Source of the DNA: Perognathus longimembris pacificus
Lineage: Eukaryota > Chordata > Mammalia > Rodentia > Heteromyidae
Reading direction: 5' to 3'
Length of the DNA: 64,000 nt
Assembly (NCBI RefSeq): GCF_023159225.1
Contig: NC_063170.1
Location: forward strand, 24,764,301 to 24,828,300
Shown: piece after piece, positions 1-11,163 of the stretch
Position numbering within the stretch: position 1 is the stretch's first letter
How the letters are laid out: each line of letters starts with the position of its first letter
Position numbers and translations under genes: made by a program
The notes under the pieces: generated by a model
What the model was told of the DNA's origin: nothing
The model's database searches: none
The model's input: only the letters and a program-made list of their open reading frames with translations

Positions 1-295
1 TCTCTTAGTCTTCAACAATGAAGGCTAGATACAGTATTTCCTAGAACTTCTTAGGTAAATCTGATGTGCTACCCAGATTGAGACCCCCGTGCTCAAAGAG
101 ACAAGGTGATTTCCTATCTTAGGATCAGATGTATGCTTAGGTGTGACCTGCAGTCCTGAAAGAAGCTGGGGTCCCTCACTTGGCCCGAGAGAACAGTAAT
201 AGCCTGATGTTTTGTGGTGGCAGAGTGTTATATGATCCGGTAACCATAGAAACCATAATCCAAGTCACCCCACCCCCCTCAAAAAATAAAACAAG

Positions 296-506
296 AGGGC
301 TGGGGATATAGCCTAGTGGCAAGAGTGCCTGCCTCGGATACACGAGGCCCTAGGTTTGATTCCCCAGCACCACATATACAGAAAACGGCCAGAAGCGGCG
401 CTGTGGCTCAAGTGGCAGAGTGCTAGCCTTGAGCGGGAAGAAGCCAGGGACAGTGCTCAGGCCCTGAGTCCAAGGCCCAGGACTGGCCAAAAAAATAAAA
501 AAAAAT
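296..506 (+). repeat. Family A SINE (ID-like left arm plus ID-related right arm), with TSD
   Basis: A nearly full-length composite SINE. The left arm begins GGCTGGGGATATAGCCTAG and carries a B-box-like GGTTTGATTCC. The right arm begins near GCGCTGTGGCTCAAGTGG and ends in GGACTGGCC plus an A-rich tail. A perfect 13-bp duplication AAAATAAAACAAG lies at 283-295 and 507-519, so both insertion boundaries are visible. Pol III-type, non-autonomous, presumably mobilised by L1 enzymes (family knowledge). Confidence 0.92.
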
Positions 507-519
507 AAAATAAAACAAG

Positions 520-844
520 GATGAAGGACAGGGAGGCGAAGTCTTTTGGAGAATAGCTGCAATGAGCTGCAGTATTAAGACTTGTAAATAACTAGGGCCT
601 AGAAGGGATGATAAGTAATTTAGATGTCTTAAAGTTTCCTTTGTAAAATTCTTGCTACCCCCCTCAATAAAATATAACAACGCTACCAATTTCACTTTGT
701 GACTAGAACTCAGTGCTTAAGGAAGATACAGGAAGGAAAGGAGGAAGGGTGAAAGGACAGGATTATTATCCACTCAGTATTTGATATGTGCTTCATAGAG
801 AGAACAAATCTAACACAAGTTTTAAGAATACCTGATTTCTTTAA
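520..844. other. Unassigned sequence
   Basis: No gene, RNA or recognised repeat. The open frames here have no visible domain and overlap the preceding SINE. Confidence 0.5.
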
Positions 845-1088
845 GCTGAGCCCTGGTGGCCCACACTTATAATCCTACATATTCAGGAGACTGAGTTCTA
901 TGGATTGTGGTTTGATGCCAGCCTAGGTAGGAAAGTCTATGAGACTTATATCTCTAATTAACCAGCAAAAACTTGAAAATGGAGGTGTGGCTCAAGTGGT
1001 AGAGCACCAGCTCACCAGCTACCAGTGAGAGCAAAAGCCAAGAGCCAGGCCAGGCCCTGAGTTCAGCAGCAAAAACAAAACAAAAACA
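845..1088 (+). repeat. Family B SINE (7SL/B1-like plus ID-related arm), diverged
   Basis: B1-like left half with CTGGTGGCCCACACTTATAA and TCAGGAGACTGAG, then a linker ending in TCTCTAATTAACCAGC, then the ID-related arm with GTGTGGCTCAAGTGGTAGAG. It ends in a CAAAA-rich tail. Many substitutions suggest an older copy. Confidence 0.85.
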
Positions 1089-1440
1089 CTATTTAATGAG
1101 CCAATGAATCTATACTTAAAATAGTGAGTATTCTTTTTTTTCTGAGTGAGAGAAGAAAAGGCAAGAGTTCACTTTTAAACATAGCTGATGTGATAAAATT
1201 AGCAGAAAACATTGGTCCTATTCAATCTACAAAATACAATTTGGGAAAACAATTTGGATTTTCCTTGAGTGCCCACTGTTGCCTCCAGATCCTTCCAGTC
1301 ACAGACATATGATGAGTTCTCTGGGTAGATGTCTGAAAGCCATATAGGGATGGGATTGCAATGGTCCATCTTTTCTCACCACAGAACAATGTCCATTTCT
1401 ATCACGTAATTGGAATCATGTTTCTTTTTTGAAATTTATA
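1089..1440. other. Unassigned sequence
   Basis: AT-rich DNA with no recognised gene or repeat. A 62-codon frame starting at 1124 has no visible domain. Confidence 0.45.
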
Positions 1441-1695
1441 TTTTATTTATTTATTTTAAGTAATTCTTTATTGTCAAAGTGATATACAGAGGGGTTAAAG
1501 TTTCATACGTTAGTCCATGGGTATATTTCTTGTACTATTTGTTACCTCCTCCCTCATTCCCCTCTCCCCCATCCCTCTTTCCCTCTCCCCCATGAGTTGC
1601 TCAGTTGGTTTATACCAAATGGTTTTGCAAGTATTGCTTTTGGAGTCATTTGTCTTTTCATCCACTGTCTCTCGATTTTGATATTCCCTTTCATG
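1441..1695 (-). repeat. L1 3' end (subfamily I), antisense
   Basis: The T-rich start followed by TTGTCAAAGTGATATACAGA is the complement of an L1 3' terminus with its poly(A). A pyrimidine-rich block (1550-1595) follows, the complement of the G-rich 3' UTR tract typical of L1. The same order recurs at 13268, 23715, 26675 and 47503, so this is a 5'-truncated member of a multi-copy family. Similarity to the 26.7 kb copy stops near 1695. Confidence 0.8.
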
Positions 1696-3515
1696 TCTCT
1701 GTGTCCTAAATCTCCTCCTAAAGCTTCATTCCTTTTGACTTCCTCCTGGACTCTATTCTTGTGTCTGCAAGATAGCAACAAAGGAGACAATCCTGACACT
1801 GACACTGCACTCAATACCTTAAAGCAGAATGTGTACCTTTTGTACTGAAATGACAGACTTGAGATCCAATAAGCTCCCCTTTAGCCTTTATCCATGCAAT
1901 TCCAGGATCACCCAGGACTCCTTCCAACTCCAAACTGCTTGGGTTTGCTATTCCTGATTCTGCCTTCTATGCACTACTGTTAGAATCTGGCATCTGAGTG
2001 GTCCAAGGGGACTAGTCACTCATACTGACAACCGAAGAATTCTCTGCCTTAGAAATTCCCAATGCCTGTCCATTCCAAAAATTCAACTAGAGATATATGT
2101 CCAAAATACTAAATTGTCTAAACCTGAAGCTCATGCTAAAAGGAAAAGTCCTTTAATCTCTTTTTCAGTCATTAATCTGTGACTGTCTTTAAGTTGTTGT
2201 GCAAAAGGGCTTCAATTCAACATGTCCCTTTGTGAACACAATGCTTCTAGATCAATGCAACTTTCCGCATTCTTCCTCATCTCTTCTAATATCACCCCTT
2301 GTCACTTCTTTAATTTGGGGAAAAGGGAAAAAAAACACAAAATACAAAGTATTCTCTAACAAGAGTTAGCTTTTAAAAAAAAATTCTATTTGAGAGCAGT
2401 AATAAATCCATGCTCCTGAACTGAATTCTTTGCATAAACCCTGGAATTCAAAACCTCTGGGTGGCTGGAATTCAGGGCAATTACACCTAAGGGCCAGACC
2501 TGCAGTAATGCCCCAAATTACTTTCTGGAAGGGGTGGCTGGGGGGTGGGGGGCATCCCAGTATTTAAAAGCAAGACTTCAAACCAAATGTTTCTCTCTTT
2601 ATTGATCTGCTTTCATCTCCTTTCATTGCATTTCCTGTTTGCCTTTTTCCTCTTCTTTTTTTCCCCCACCCTGGTGGTGAACACCCTCAAATTGGTGATT
2701 GAAGACCTTGAAGGTGCTGTTTACAAAGGCTATTAATGCTGCTGTCCTCATTTCCTGTTTTACTGCCACAGCCTGACACAAAGCCCTTCTTGGTAGACAC
2801 TAAAATATGGGAGAGGCCCCACTGAGTTTCTCAGTTTGCAGATAGCAGGATTGCAACAAGGGGCGCCTGCTCTTTTCCCCTCCACTGACAAAGAAGGCTC
2901 CTTTCCTAGCTGTGTGAAGAAATGTTTCAGATCACAGAGTGGTGATCCCTCTGGAAAAAGCTTCACAGATCTGTGGGATCCAGGGTCTTCTTGGCAGGAT
3001 TAGGAATGGGATTCAAGGGCCTGGAGAGCTCCAGTCAGCATCTGCAACCTTTGTGTGGATGGAGACCTATTTCTGAGCAATCTGTGAGGCTGATAGCCTG
3101 AATGAGAGCCTCCTCCTTCATAGATACACAAGGTCTGACAGCAGCAGACATGGGACTGCCCCATTTAGTACAATACCTTTCCCACCATCCTTAATACTTT
3201 ATCCATTTCAGGGACCAAGCTTGACTAACATTGCATCTGTTTTAGGATTTCACATAATGAGGTCATATTTTGTCGTATGAAGGGGTTGCCATTCAACAAA
3301 TCAGCTTTTAAGCACAGTGCATGAGGGTCAATATCACCCCTTTCCACATTCTCTTCTATCCTTTCCAACCCTGTCCCTCCCTTCACCTTTCCTAGCTTCA
3401 GAGAATATACACTATATATTATGGCAGAATTCTTTTTCAAGATTTGAGAAAGGAGAGATAGGATAAGGGCCTGGTACTGGGGCTCTATCAGCCAGATCTG
3501 CATCAGACTTAGCTC
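1696..3515. other. Unassigned sequence, no gene seen
   Basis: About 1.8 kb in which I recognise no exon, RNA gene or repeat family. Short frames in both strands lack domains. There is an A-run near 2328-2336 and a T/C-rich stretch near 2630-2672. Confidence 0.5.
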
Positions 3516-3519
3516 AGTC

Positions 3520-3685
3520 AGTTGTGAGCCATGAAACCTAGGGTTAAAGGCCTTAGAATTTGAAAGCCTGCATTTCTTCATCAATAAAATAAAAATAATA
3601 ACAGCACTTACCTGATGAGGGATCATAAGATTTAAATGAGATTATGTATATTACTTGTCAAATTCTGTGCACACAATAAATATGA
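3520..3685 (+). repeat. MIR-type ancient SINE
   Basis: The order is characteristic of MIR: TTCTTCATCAATAAAATAAA, a run of AATAATAACAG, then TTTAAATGAGATTATGTATA and a final CACACAATAAATATGA. Heavily diverged, as expected for a MIR. It overlaps the end of a 133-codon minus-strand frame (3225-3626), which therefore is not a gene. Confidence 0.75.
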
Positions 3686-3979
3686 ATCTGGTGAAAATGT
3701 AGAGATGGACAAAATGAATAGCAGAGATCCATGCTATGTAGCTCTTTTCAAGGATGCATCCAGATTCTGAAGAAAGAGAAGTGAAAAAATTTCTTCCAGA
3801 AAACCAATCTAATGGCTCCTCTAAGTACCAGCAACTGTAGGTTACGATTACTGAGGTTCAACTAAACTGGTAAGGATTGTGCAGTACTGGGGAGTGCTGC
3901 GGCTGACTCTTCTCATGGAACAGATGATACAGCCACCCTGGGAAATAGGCTGCAAAGGAAAGAGGCTAGATTCTGCTTG
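3686..3979. other. Unassigned sequence
   Basis: Nothing recognised between the MIR and the following SINE. Confidence 0.4.
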
Positions 3980-4172
3980 AACTCAGATCCTTATAGCGTG
4001 CTTAGCTGGGGCTCTACTATTTGAGCCATGCCTGCAGCCAGACTTTGTGCTGGTTATATTGAAGATGAAATTTGAAGGACTTTTCTGCCAGGACTGTCCT
4101 TGAAGTATAAGTCTCCAGACCTCAGAATCCTAAGTAGCTAAGATTACAGGCATGTGTCAACAAAGCCCAGCT
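3980..4172 (-). repeat. Family B SINE, antisense, diverged
   Basis: Complement of the composite SINE: CTACTATTTGAGCCATGCC comes from the ID-related arm. The B1 arm follows as CCTAAGTAGCTAAGATTACA and GGCATGTGTCAACAAAGCCC. Confidence 0.75.
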
Positions 4173-4342
4173 CTGATTCCTTTTTTTTTTTAAATAAAAA
4201 CAATCAAAATAACAAAATAAAATAAAGAGTAGTAATAAAATAAGGTAAGGAGAAATTATAAAATACCTATACACTCGCCAAACTATTAAGAAATAACTGG
4301 CAGTGCAATCAATACTCCTATATTCTAAGTGTCTGATTTTTT

Positions 4343-4432
4343 GTATTTTTAAATTAACTTTAAGTAGTTGTCATTTAACAAAGCAGTTTATGAATACACT
4401 ATATCTTGATCAATGTTACCTTCTTTTATATT
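4343..4432 (-). repeat. L1 3' end (subfamily II), antisense
   Basis: The motif TTTAAGTAGTTGTCATTTAA followed by CAAAGCAGTTTATGAATACA and a CTTGATCAATGTTACC block recurs at 34573, 34707, 35641, 39236 and 43350. A sense-strand version ends with an A-rich tail at 22925. Together these show it is the 3' terminus of a second L1 subfamily. Confidence 0.7.
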
Positions 4433-4639
4433 TTTATCTATCAGTCTTGTATGACCTGAGCAAAAGAAATCCTACCTTAGGTAATTACCTATGAGCTTAT
4501 TCCTTCAAGTCACTCAAGTTACTATATAGCTATTCAAAAACCAATTTCTACTGTGTCCTCAGATCCATCATATTTGACTTTTCTGTTCTGCCAAATAACT
4601 GAAACTGCATTTCAAATCAATTTCATAATTATCTTCATA

Positions 4640-5520
4640 AGGGTTGTATCATTTCTTTTTATATATTCCTACATATTTTATGTTATACTGCTATTTTCAA
4701 TAGCATTTCTTAAAATGTTTTCTTTAATACTAGTATGAAGTCCAATGAACTCTGTTATGTTAAACTGACAACCTTGGTAATGCTTCGATCGTCAAACCAT
4801 TTGGTAGATAATTTGGCTTTCCTACATGCAAACTGACATATTCAAATTTTTTTTCTTGACTTACTCACTTTCTAAATTTTTCAATGTAATATTGACTGAA
4901 AATATTGTTAAGGGGCTGGCTTTATCTTCTTTGTGATGAATGAATACGTCATTTCAACTTCCAGTAATATGTTTGCTGTAACTTTTTAATACACCCTTTA
5001 TTCTATTATGAAGCTCTTTATATTTCTCCATTTGATGATATTGTACTGAATAGACAACATCACATATTGAACAATGTTTCCTGGCAGCTGATAAGGTGAT
5101 CATTTAATTTCTTTCCTTTGATTTCTGAATATGGTAAATAAATTCCCCAATTTACAAATGTTAATTCAGGCTCGAATTCTTCTAGGGATGAATCCAACTT
5201 GTCAGGATGAATTATTTGTTTTCTACATGACTGGATTTTCTTTGCCAGTATCTTAAGATATTTGTTTATTTTTCATTCAAGAGATTGGTCTGTGTTTTCC
5301 TTTATCTGGTCTCCTTAACTGATTTTGGAATCACAATTTACTAGTCTCATAAAATGTGCTGGAGAGTGTTTCTTCTTTTGCTCATCACTAGAAAATTCTG
5401 TGTTCGTTGGGAATTATTTGTTCTCTGAAAACTGGTAAAAACTCACTAGCAAACTGTTTGGACATGAAGTCTTTGGGAAGAATTATTTCTGAACATGGAC
5501 TCAGTTGCTTTATTGATTAT
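4640..5520 (-). repeat. Ancient L1 ORF2 fragment, antisense
   Basis: Complement of the mid-ORF2 region of an old L1. The AT-rich text keeps the order of phrases typical of L1 antisense: a TTCCTACATATTTTATG region, then a reverse-transcriptase region containing GGGATGAATCCAACTTGTCA. There are many stops and indels and no usable frame, so this is a dead fragment. Confidence 0.6.
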
Positions 5521-5530
5521 AAGACAATTT

Positions 5531-5945
5531 TCCATATCTAGGAACTGAGGTGCTGGGTCATAGAGTAATTAAGTCAGCTATTTATGTAATGGCCACACTG
5601 GTCTTCCCCAGTCAGAGCCCTTTCACATCTTGTGAGCAGTGTGTAGACTTTAGGTTTGTCCCCACCCCCACCCCCACCAGCAATAGTTTCTATTAACTTC
5701 TTTTAGTTTGTAGCATCCTAGGGACTGTGGTATGATAGCTCAAGGTGTTTTCCATTTGTGTTTCCCTGATGACTAATGATGTCAATCTTTTCATGAACTT
5801 ACTGGTAATCTGTGTACCATTTTTGGAGAAAGGTCTGTCCATATCTTTTGTCTGTCTGTGACTTGGATTATTTGTTATGAAATTGTTAGCATTTTTATAT
5901 CCTGGATACCAGTTCCTTGCCAGATGCAAGATCTGCAAGGGGCCT
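5531..5945 (-). repeat. Ancient L1 ORF2 C-terminal fragment, antisense
   Basis: Complement of the L1 ORF2 tail. The block TTTCCATTTGTGTTTCCCTGATGACTAATG (5750-5779) and the ACCAGTTCCTTGCCAGATGC near 5908 correspond to well-known antisense L1 text. It lies downstream of a more 5' ORF2 piece on its left, so these are two separate insertions. A C-rich run (5661-5678) interrupts it. Confidence 0.6.
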
Positions 5946-5960
5946 TTCCCATTGTGAGGG

Positions 5961-7350
5961 TTCTTTTTCCACTTTTATTTTTTATTGCTTATATTTATGG
6001 GGTGCAACTTGATGTTCTGATACATGTAGACATTACAGAGTGATTAAATCGAGCTAATGAACATTTCCATCACTGCACAGATTTTTCACTTGTGGGGTGA
6101 GAACATTTAAAGTCTACTCTGCACACAATTTTTGAGTTAGTACATTTTAATTTATGGTCACCATAAGGTACAATAGATCCCCAGAAGTAATTCTTATTGG
6201 ATAGATATTATTGTGCCTTTCAGCATCATTTCCTCATTCTTACTCTCTTCCTCCCCCGTCCCTTGTTAATCTCCACTCTGCTCTCCACATCCATAATTTC
6301 ATATTTTTTTCTTCTTTAAAGATTCTGCACCTAAGAAAGCCCATGCATTGTCTTTTTTTCTGTGCTTGGTTGATTTCACTTAACATAGTATTACTTTGTT
6401 GGTGGTCATGGGGCTTGAACTCAGGGCCTGGGTATTATCCCTGGGCTGCTTTTTTTGAGGCTAGCACTCTACTACTTTGAGCCACAGTACCACTTGTGGT
6501 TTTCTGGTAGTTAATTGGAAATGAGTCTCACGGACTTTTCCATTAGAGCTGGCTTTCATCCTCAATCCTCAGCCTCTTGAGTAGTTAGGATTACAGTCAT
6601 GAGTCACCAGCTCCCTGGTGTAATGGCTGAATAATATTCCATTTTCTTTATCCTTCTATCAATTAACACTTTAGTTGATTCTGTATTTGTGAATAATTTC
6701 CACAATGGACATAGGATTATAGGTATTGTATACTGGTTTCATGTCCTTCGAACACAGAGCCAGGCATAGGATTACTGTATCTTAAAGTAGTTATGGTTTT
6801 AAATTTTTTTGGAGAAATCTTCATACTTCCTTCCATAATGGCTCTAATTTACAGTCCCATCAACAGGGCAAAGGATTTCTTATAAATAGCATTCCCTGTC
6901 TTTTTTGGCTATTGCTACTATCACCCACGTGTGTGGGTGTTATTAAAATATTTCTAAGATTCATTTCCCTCATGATAAGTAATGTTGAACTTTTTTCCCT
7001 CATATTTCTTTTGTTTCTATAAATGTCTGCTTGAAAAAGTGTAAATTTGGATCCCTTGTTTATTTTTCAGTTGGATTATTTGTTCTGTTGATGTTGAGTT
7101 ATCTGAGTTCCTATAGGATTTGAATATTAATCCCTTACTGAATGTGCAGTTCACACATATTTGCTCCTGTCCTGCAATCAGCCTGTTCACTCACTCACTT
7201 GTTTTCTATGTGGTGTATATGCTTTATAGTTTGATGCATTTGCATTTACCTATTTATTTTTTTGCTTTTACTCTACTGTTTTTGACAGTGAGCATAAATT
7301 TCTGGTATTATATTCCTTCAGAGAATTTTTTTTCCTGTGCTAGTTGTCTG
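5961..7350 (-). repeat. Old L1 (L1MA/MB-like) 3' UTR and ORF2 end, antisense
   Basis: The left end (TTTATGGGGTGCAACTTGAT and GATACATGTAGACATTACAG) matches the complement of an L1MA-type 3' UTR. GGCTGAATAATATTCCATTT at 6624 and the 6840-7180 text are the complement of the ORF2 end. A family B SINE splits it at about 6391-6618. No intact frame. Confidence 0.65.
6391..6618 (-). repeat. Family B SINE, antisense, inside old L1
   Basis: GGGGCTTGAACTCAGGGCCT and CTTTGAGCCACAGTACCACT are the complement of the ID-related arm. GATTACAGTCATGAGTCACC closes the B1 arm. L1 sequence resumes on both sides (TTAACATAGTA / ATGGCTGAATAATATTCC), so the SINE is the younger insertion. Confidence 0.85.
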
Positions 7351-7746
7351 GTTGCTTCTTAAATTTTGGACTACTTTATGATAATTTCTTAGCTTGAGGA
7401 ATTTTGGAACACTAATTTGAGAAGTTTATTGTTAAATATTCTCTGTGGGCTTTCTCAGGTAAGGCAACTAGACTCCTTTCCTGGAGGGCTTCCTTCCTGT
7501 GATGTACATAGAACCCTTCTGTGTCTCCTTCGAGTAAGGACAAGGTGCTTGACTGCCCCCACCATTTGACGGAGAGTGTCTACTTGAGTAGCACTTTTCT
7601 TATTTTTCTTTGCTCAAACCCTTTTCCTTTTCGTTTTGTCCCACTGCAGAATCTTTACTTTAAAAATGTGTCTCAGTAATCTACTTAAAAATTTATTTCT
7701 CCCATTTCCAGCATTTTTTTTTAATTTGGAGAAGCATCCTTTCATG

Positions 7747-7748
<2 letters not shown>
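7351..7748. other. Unassigned sequence
   Basis: AT-rich DNA next to an old L1. Part may be further decayed L1, but I see no reliable match and no gene. Confidence 0.4.

Positions 7749-7800
<52 letters not shown>
7749..7800. repeat. (TG)n microsatellite
   Basis: About 26 uninterrupted TG units. Confidence 0.98.
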
Positions 7801-7802
<2 letters not shown>

Positions 7803-7870
7803 TAAGTGGTGTTCTCAGCCCAAGCTCCAAAAGCAGGAAGTCTTTCATAATACTATTCTGTTCTATATTC

Positions 7871-8130
7871 CTTACTCTTCCTTCCTTTTCTTTTCCTTTC
7901 CCTTCCCTTCTCTTCCTTTCCCTTTGAGCTCAGGTCTTCTCATTTGCTTGGGCTGCTTGCAAACTCACATTCTACTACTTTAGCCACACCGCCAGACTGC
8001 TTCTTTTGTTTGTTAATTGGGATAGCATCTCAAGGATTTTTCTTCCCAGGGCTGGCCTAACACCTCCATCCTGTAGGACTCAGCCTCCTGAAGAGCTAGG
8101 ATTACCAGCATTGAGCCATATGACTCCCTT
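7871..8130 (-). repeat. (TTTCC)n tail plus family B SINE, antisense
   Basis: A pyrimidine run of TTTCC/TTCCC units (7871-7924) is followed by TGAGCTCAGGTCTTCTCATT, CTACTTTAGCCACACCGCCA and GAAGAGCTAGGATTACCAGC, the complement of the composite SINE. The pyrimidine run sits where the A-rich tail should be and probably grew from it. Confidence 0.75.
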
Positions 8131-8639
8131 AATCTTTCCTAAAAGCATTCATTGAACAAGATAAAATATTTTCAATATGTGAAATTATTTTCTATGTATC
8201 CTAGAGACATGTTTGAGTATTCTCATTTGTCTAATGATGTAAGAGAAAATTTTAATTCTCAGACATCATAGAAAATCATTCACTTTTTTCCCTTAATTTC
8301 CTTAACTTAAGCTATTTTTGTATTCTATAGCTGTCTGCCTGTATCTATACCTAAGAGAAGAAAACCCTCCAAAATCCTCTATTATGGCAGCAAATAAACG
8401 GGGGGAAAGAAACAGAAAAATAGAAATGTCAAACAAAGACTCAGAACCCCTCTTCCTACATTCTTGTCTAGAATGGGTAATTTGATACCATGAAACAGAT
8501 CAGCAGCAAATTGGGAACAATGGCTTCATGACAAACAATTAGTCTTTCATCATTGAATGTTGGGACAATATTTATGAGCTCTTCTTAATGATCTTGTACA
8601 GTTTGGGTCACAATTGGGTGAGAAAGGTGTGAATCCCAT
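8131..8639. other. Unassigned sequence
   Basis: No gene or recognised repeat. Confidence 0.45.
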
Positions 8640-8765
8640 GCTAGTTTGCTTGACTCTTCAGAGCCTTAGAAAATCTAGGTGACATTAGCACCATAGAACT
8701 GTTATGAGAATTAATCAGAATCCATAAGCACTTCCCATAGTTGTTGACATATGGTAGGGAACTTC
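8640..8765 (+). repeat. MIR-type SINE, diverged
   Basis: Order CAGAGCCTTAG, GACATTAGCACCATAGAACT, GTTATGAGAATTAATCAGAA, then a TTGACATATGGTAGG end, as in the 3' half of MIR. Confidence 0.6.
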
Positions 8766-8772
8766 GCCACTG

Positions 8773-8792
8773 CCCCCCCCCCCCCCCCGCCC
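8773..8792. repeat. Poly(C) run
   Basis: Sixteen C, then GCCC. Such runs are prone to assembly length error. Confidence 0.95.
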
Positions 8793-10440
8793 CAACATGC
8801 ATTCCACTATTTTTGTGATTAAGTAATGTTCATCCAAAATGAGGTATTATGATACATCCTCGAATATAAACCAGCTGGCTTGTAGCTAGGGTCAACTCTT
8901 GTAATTCTAAAACAGGGATTAGAGATGCCCCCAAAAGATGCTGGAAAATTCCCCCAAATCCTTGGGATAAGAATGGCTTTGATCCATGATAGAAACATCT
9001 GTGGTATGAGACACTGTACTTGGAAGGAACTATAGTGACAGAAGGAAATCACAAAAGCAAACAGATAGAAAACTTCCCAATTCCTAAATCATGGGAGCCA
9101 CTGGTACCCAGACAATACAAGAGGATGTACCTTTATTTAGTGGAAGCTAGATACTTGAATCTAATGTGGTTGTCAAGCAGAGTTGATTTCTGTGGTAGAA
9201 TGACAAGGCTCCTTGGAAGAGCATGCACTTTGAGAATGGAAAAAAGCCTAAAGAATGTTTAATTGTGGAGATTCTAAAAGCATGTTAATCTATGTGTACC
9301 AACACAGTAACCTGATCCAAACTGAACAATAATAAATCATCATGGCGGCCTTTGCATTCACTTAAGCTAATATGGAGTGTCTCATTTCTACAAAGTAAAT
9401 CACGATGGCTTTGGTACTTCATTTTCCATCTTGTGTATAAGTAAACTGCAGGATCAATTGGGAGGTAGAATCAATCTGCTATTTATTACCTTGAAATGTG
9501 ACACCCTATTTTAAGTGTCTTATTCCCTTATGACTTCACTTGAGAATAGCTTTATGCCCAGACAATATAGGAACCAGCTTAACAGCTCCTGTTCTTTTTT
9601 AGAAAAAGAAAAAAAAAAACCTTCAGAATAGATGGATTTACATTGCATACAAGTCTTAGAACCTAAATAAGTTACTTAGTGGATTTTGAAAAGCTCAGGT
9701 AAAGGGGAAGCGTCATCTGGTGTTGGGGGTGGGGGTACTTTTGCTCTTAAATCTTAGCAGAATGCATTCATGACCACAGCATTTCTTTTCTTTAAAAAAA
9801 AAAAAAAAGCAAGTGTCCCATTCACCCACCAATCATGACTTTGCTTTCCAAAGAAAATAAATAAAAATCTCATGTCTAGGGGGAAAGAGTTAAGGCTCAT
9901 GGAGACCCTGTCATGTTGTTGTTATACTGTGCAAAGCAACCTTGGTCTCTAATTTATGGGTTTCAGAAAGAATGCCTCTCTCACTGCAGGGGGGTTGAAA
10001 GGGCAGGAGATCCGATGTATATCAGGAAGGTTAAACCTAATCTGTGTGACCTGCCACCCGCCTTTCCTGATTAAAACATGAGGGGCCAGGGCCTGCCAAG
10101 ACCTTGCTGGAAAGTGCTGTTTGTATCTCAGTCAATGATCTGAGTCTTGGCTCTTAACTTGTTTCAAAACAGTCATTATTTGCCTTGCTGGTGACTATAC
10201 AAAATGTCCCTACAAAGCATGATAAAACATTTTTAAATACCCCAAACTGAGTTAGATGAAATTGAAGAGAATCTGACAGTAATGAAAGGCTGGTGACAAG
10301 CTTGATCCCCATAAATTTGAATTTTATTAGGGCTTTAACTTAAGGTTAAACAGGAAATGAAGGAAAAGAAAGGGACGAAAATCTTAAAGGTGGTCCAAGA
10401 AAGATTATGGCAATATCTATATATCCCTACCTGAGATAAC
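8793..10440. other. Unassigned sequence, no gene seen
   Basis: About 1.65 kb with no recognised repeat apart from an A-run near 9794-9808. Two overlapping short frames near 8.8-9.26 kb have no domain. A moderately GC stretch at 10030-10160 could be conserved non-coding DNA; not tested. Confidence 0.45.
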
Positions 10441-10675
10441 AGTGAAAAGGTTTTCATTTCCTTCCTCATTCCCTCCCTCCATCTCTCCCTCTCTCCCTCC
10501 TTGTCTTCCTTCCTTCCTTTCTTCACTCTTTCTTATATCCTCCCCTCCTCCTTTTCTTCCCTTTTCCCTTTCTTTCTTTCCTGTCTCCCATCTTCCTTCT
10601 CTCCCTTCCTTCCTTTTATTTTTCTTCTTACTCCCCTTTATCTCTTTCTCTATCTTCCCCCTTTACCTTCTTTAT
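10441..10675. repeat. Polypyrimidine low-complexity tract
   Basis: C/T-only or nearly so, built from TTCC, CTCC and TTTC units. The frames of 78 and 127 codons across it are compositional artefacts. Confidence 0.92.
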
Positions 10676-10739
10676 TAACGTTCATACTCCATTACATGCA
10701 AATTCTTAAATCTTTGGTGTTAAATAACATCTCATTGAA

Positions 10740-10905
10740 AATGCACTATACAACTTGTGGTAGGGAACAGGAGGGAGAAAATGAGAGAAGTGACACTCTT
10801 CAAAAAGCAATGTACTCCTTACCTGCCTTATGTAACTGTAACCCTCTGTATATCACGATTACAACAACAATTAAAATATATTAAATAATAAATAAATAAA
10901 TAACC
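10740..10905 (+). repeat. L1 3' end (subfamily I), sense
   Basis: Sense copy of the element seen reversed elsewhere: ACTATACAACTTGTGG, a G/A-rich block, then CTTATGTAACTGTAACCCTC and TGTATATCACGATTACAACA, ending in a (AATA)n-like tail. It fixes the orientation of the antisense copies. Confidence 0.75.
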
Positions 10906-11128
10906 TATCTTATGAAATCCATCCAGGGATTTTGGAAGGTGTACTTTGGGAGGAAAAGGGTTTCTTCCATTACAAAATAAACTAATTAGTGTAAATCCTT
11001 TAATATTACAGGATACCACCTACCTCGGTCTCTTTTTATTCTTTTTATTCTGCTCTGTACATTCTAAGCTTCAACATTATTTCCAATGACTGGAGGCCTG
11101 TATCATACAATCTAATAAAGAATATCAG

Positions 11129-11129
<1 letters not shown>

Positions 11130-11161
<32 letters not shown>
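11130..11161. repeat. (TG)n microsatellite
   Basis: About 15 TG units. Confidence 0.97.

Positions 11162-11163
<2 letters not shown>

Noticed and set aside
296..370. tRNA-like sequence with A- and B-box motifs
   Set aside because: It is the left arm of a composite SINE with TSDs, not a functional tRNA gene. The same holds for the other SINE copies.
3225..3626. 133-codon minus-strand frame
   Set aside because: It overlaps a MIR element and has no domain.
10442..10884. Plus-strand frames of 78 and 127 codons rich in Ser/Pro/Phe
   Set aside because: They cross a polypyrimidine tract and an L1 3' end.
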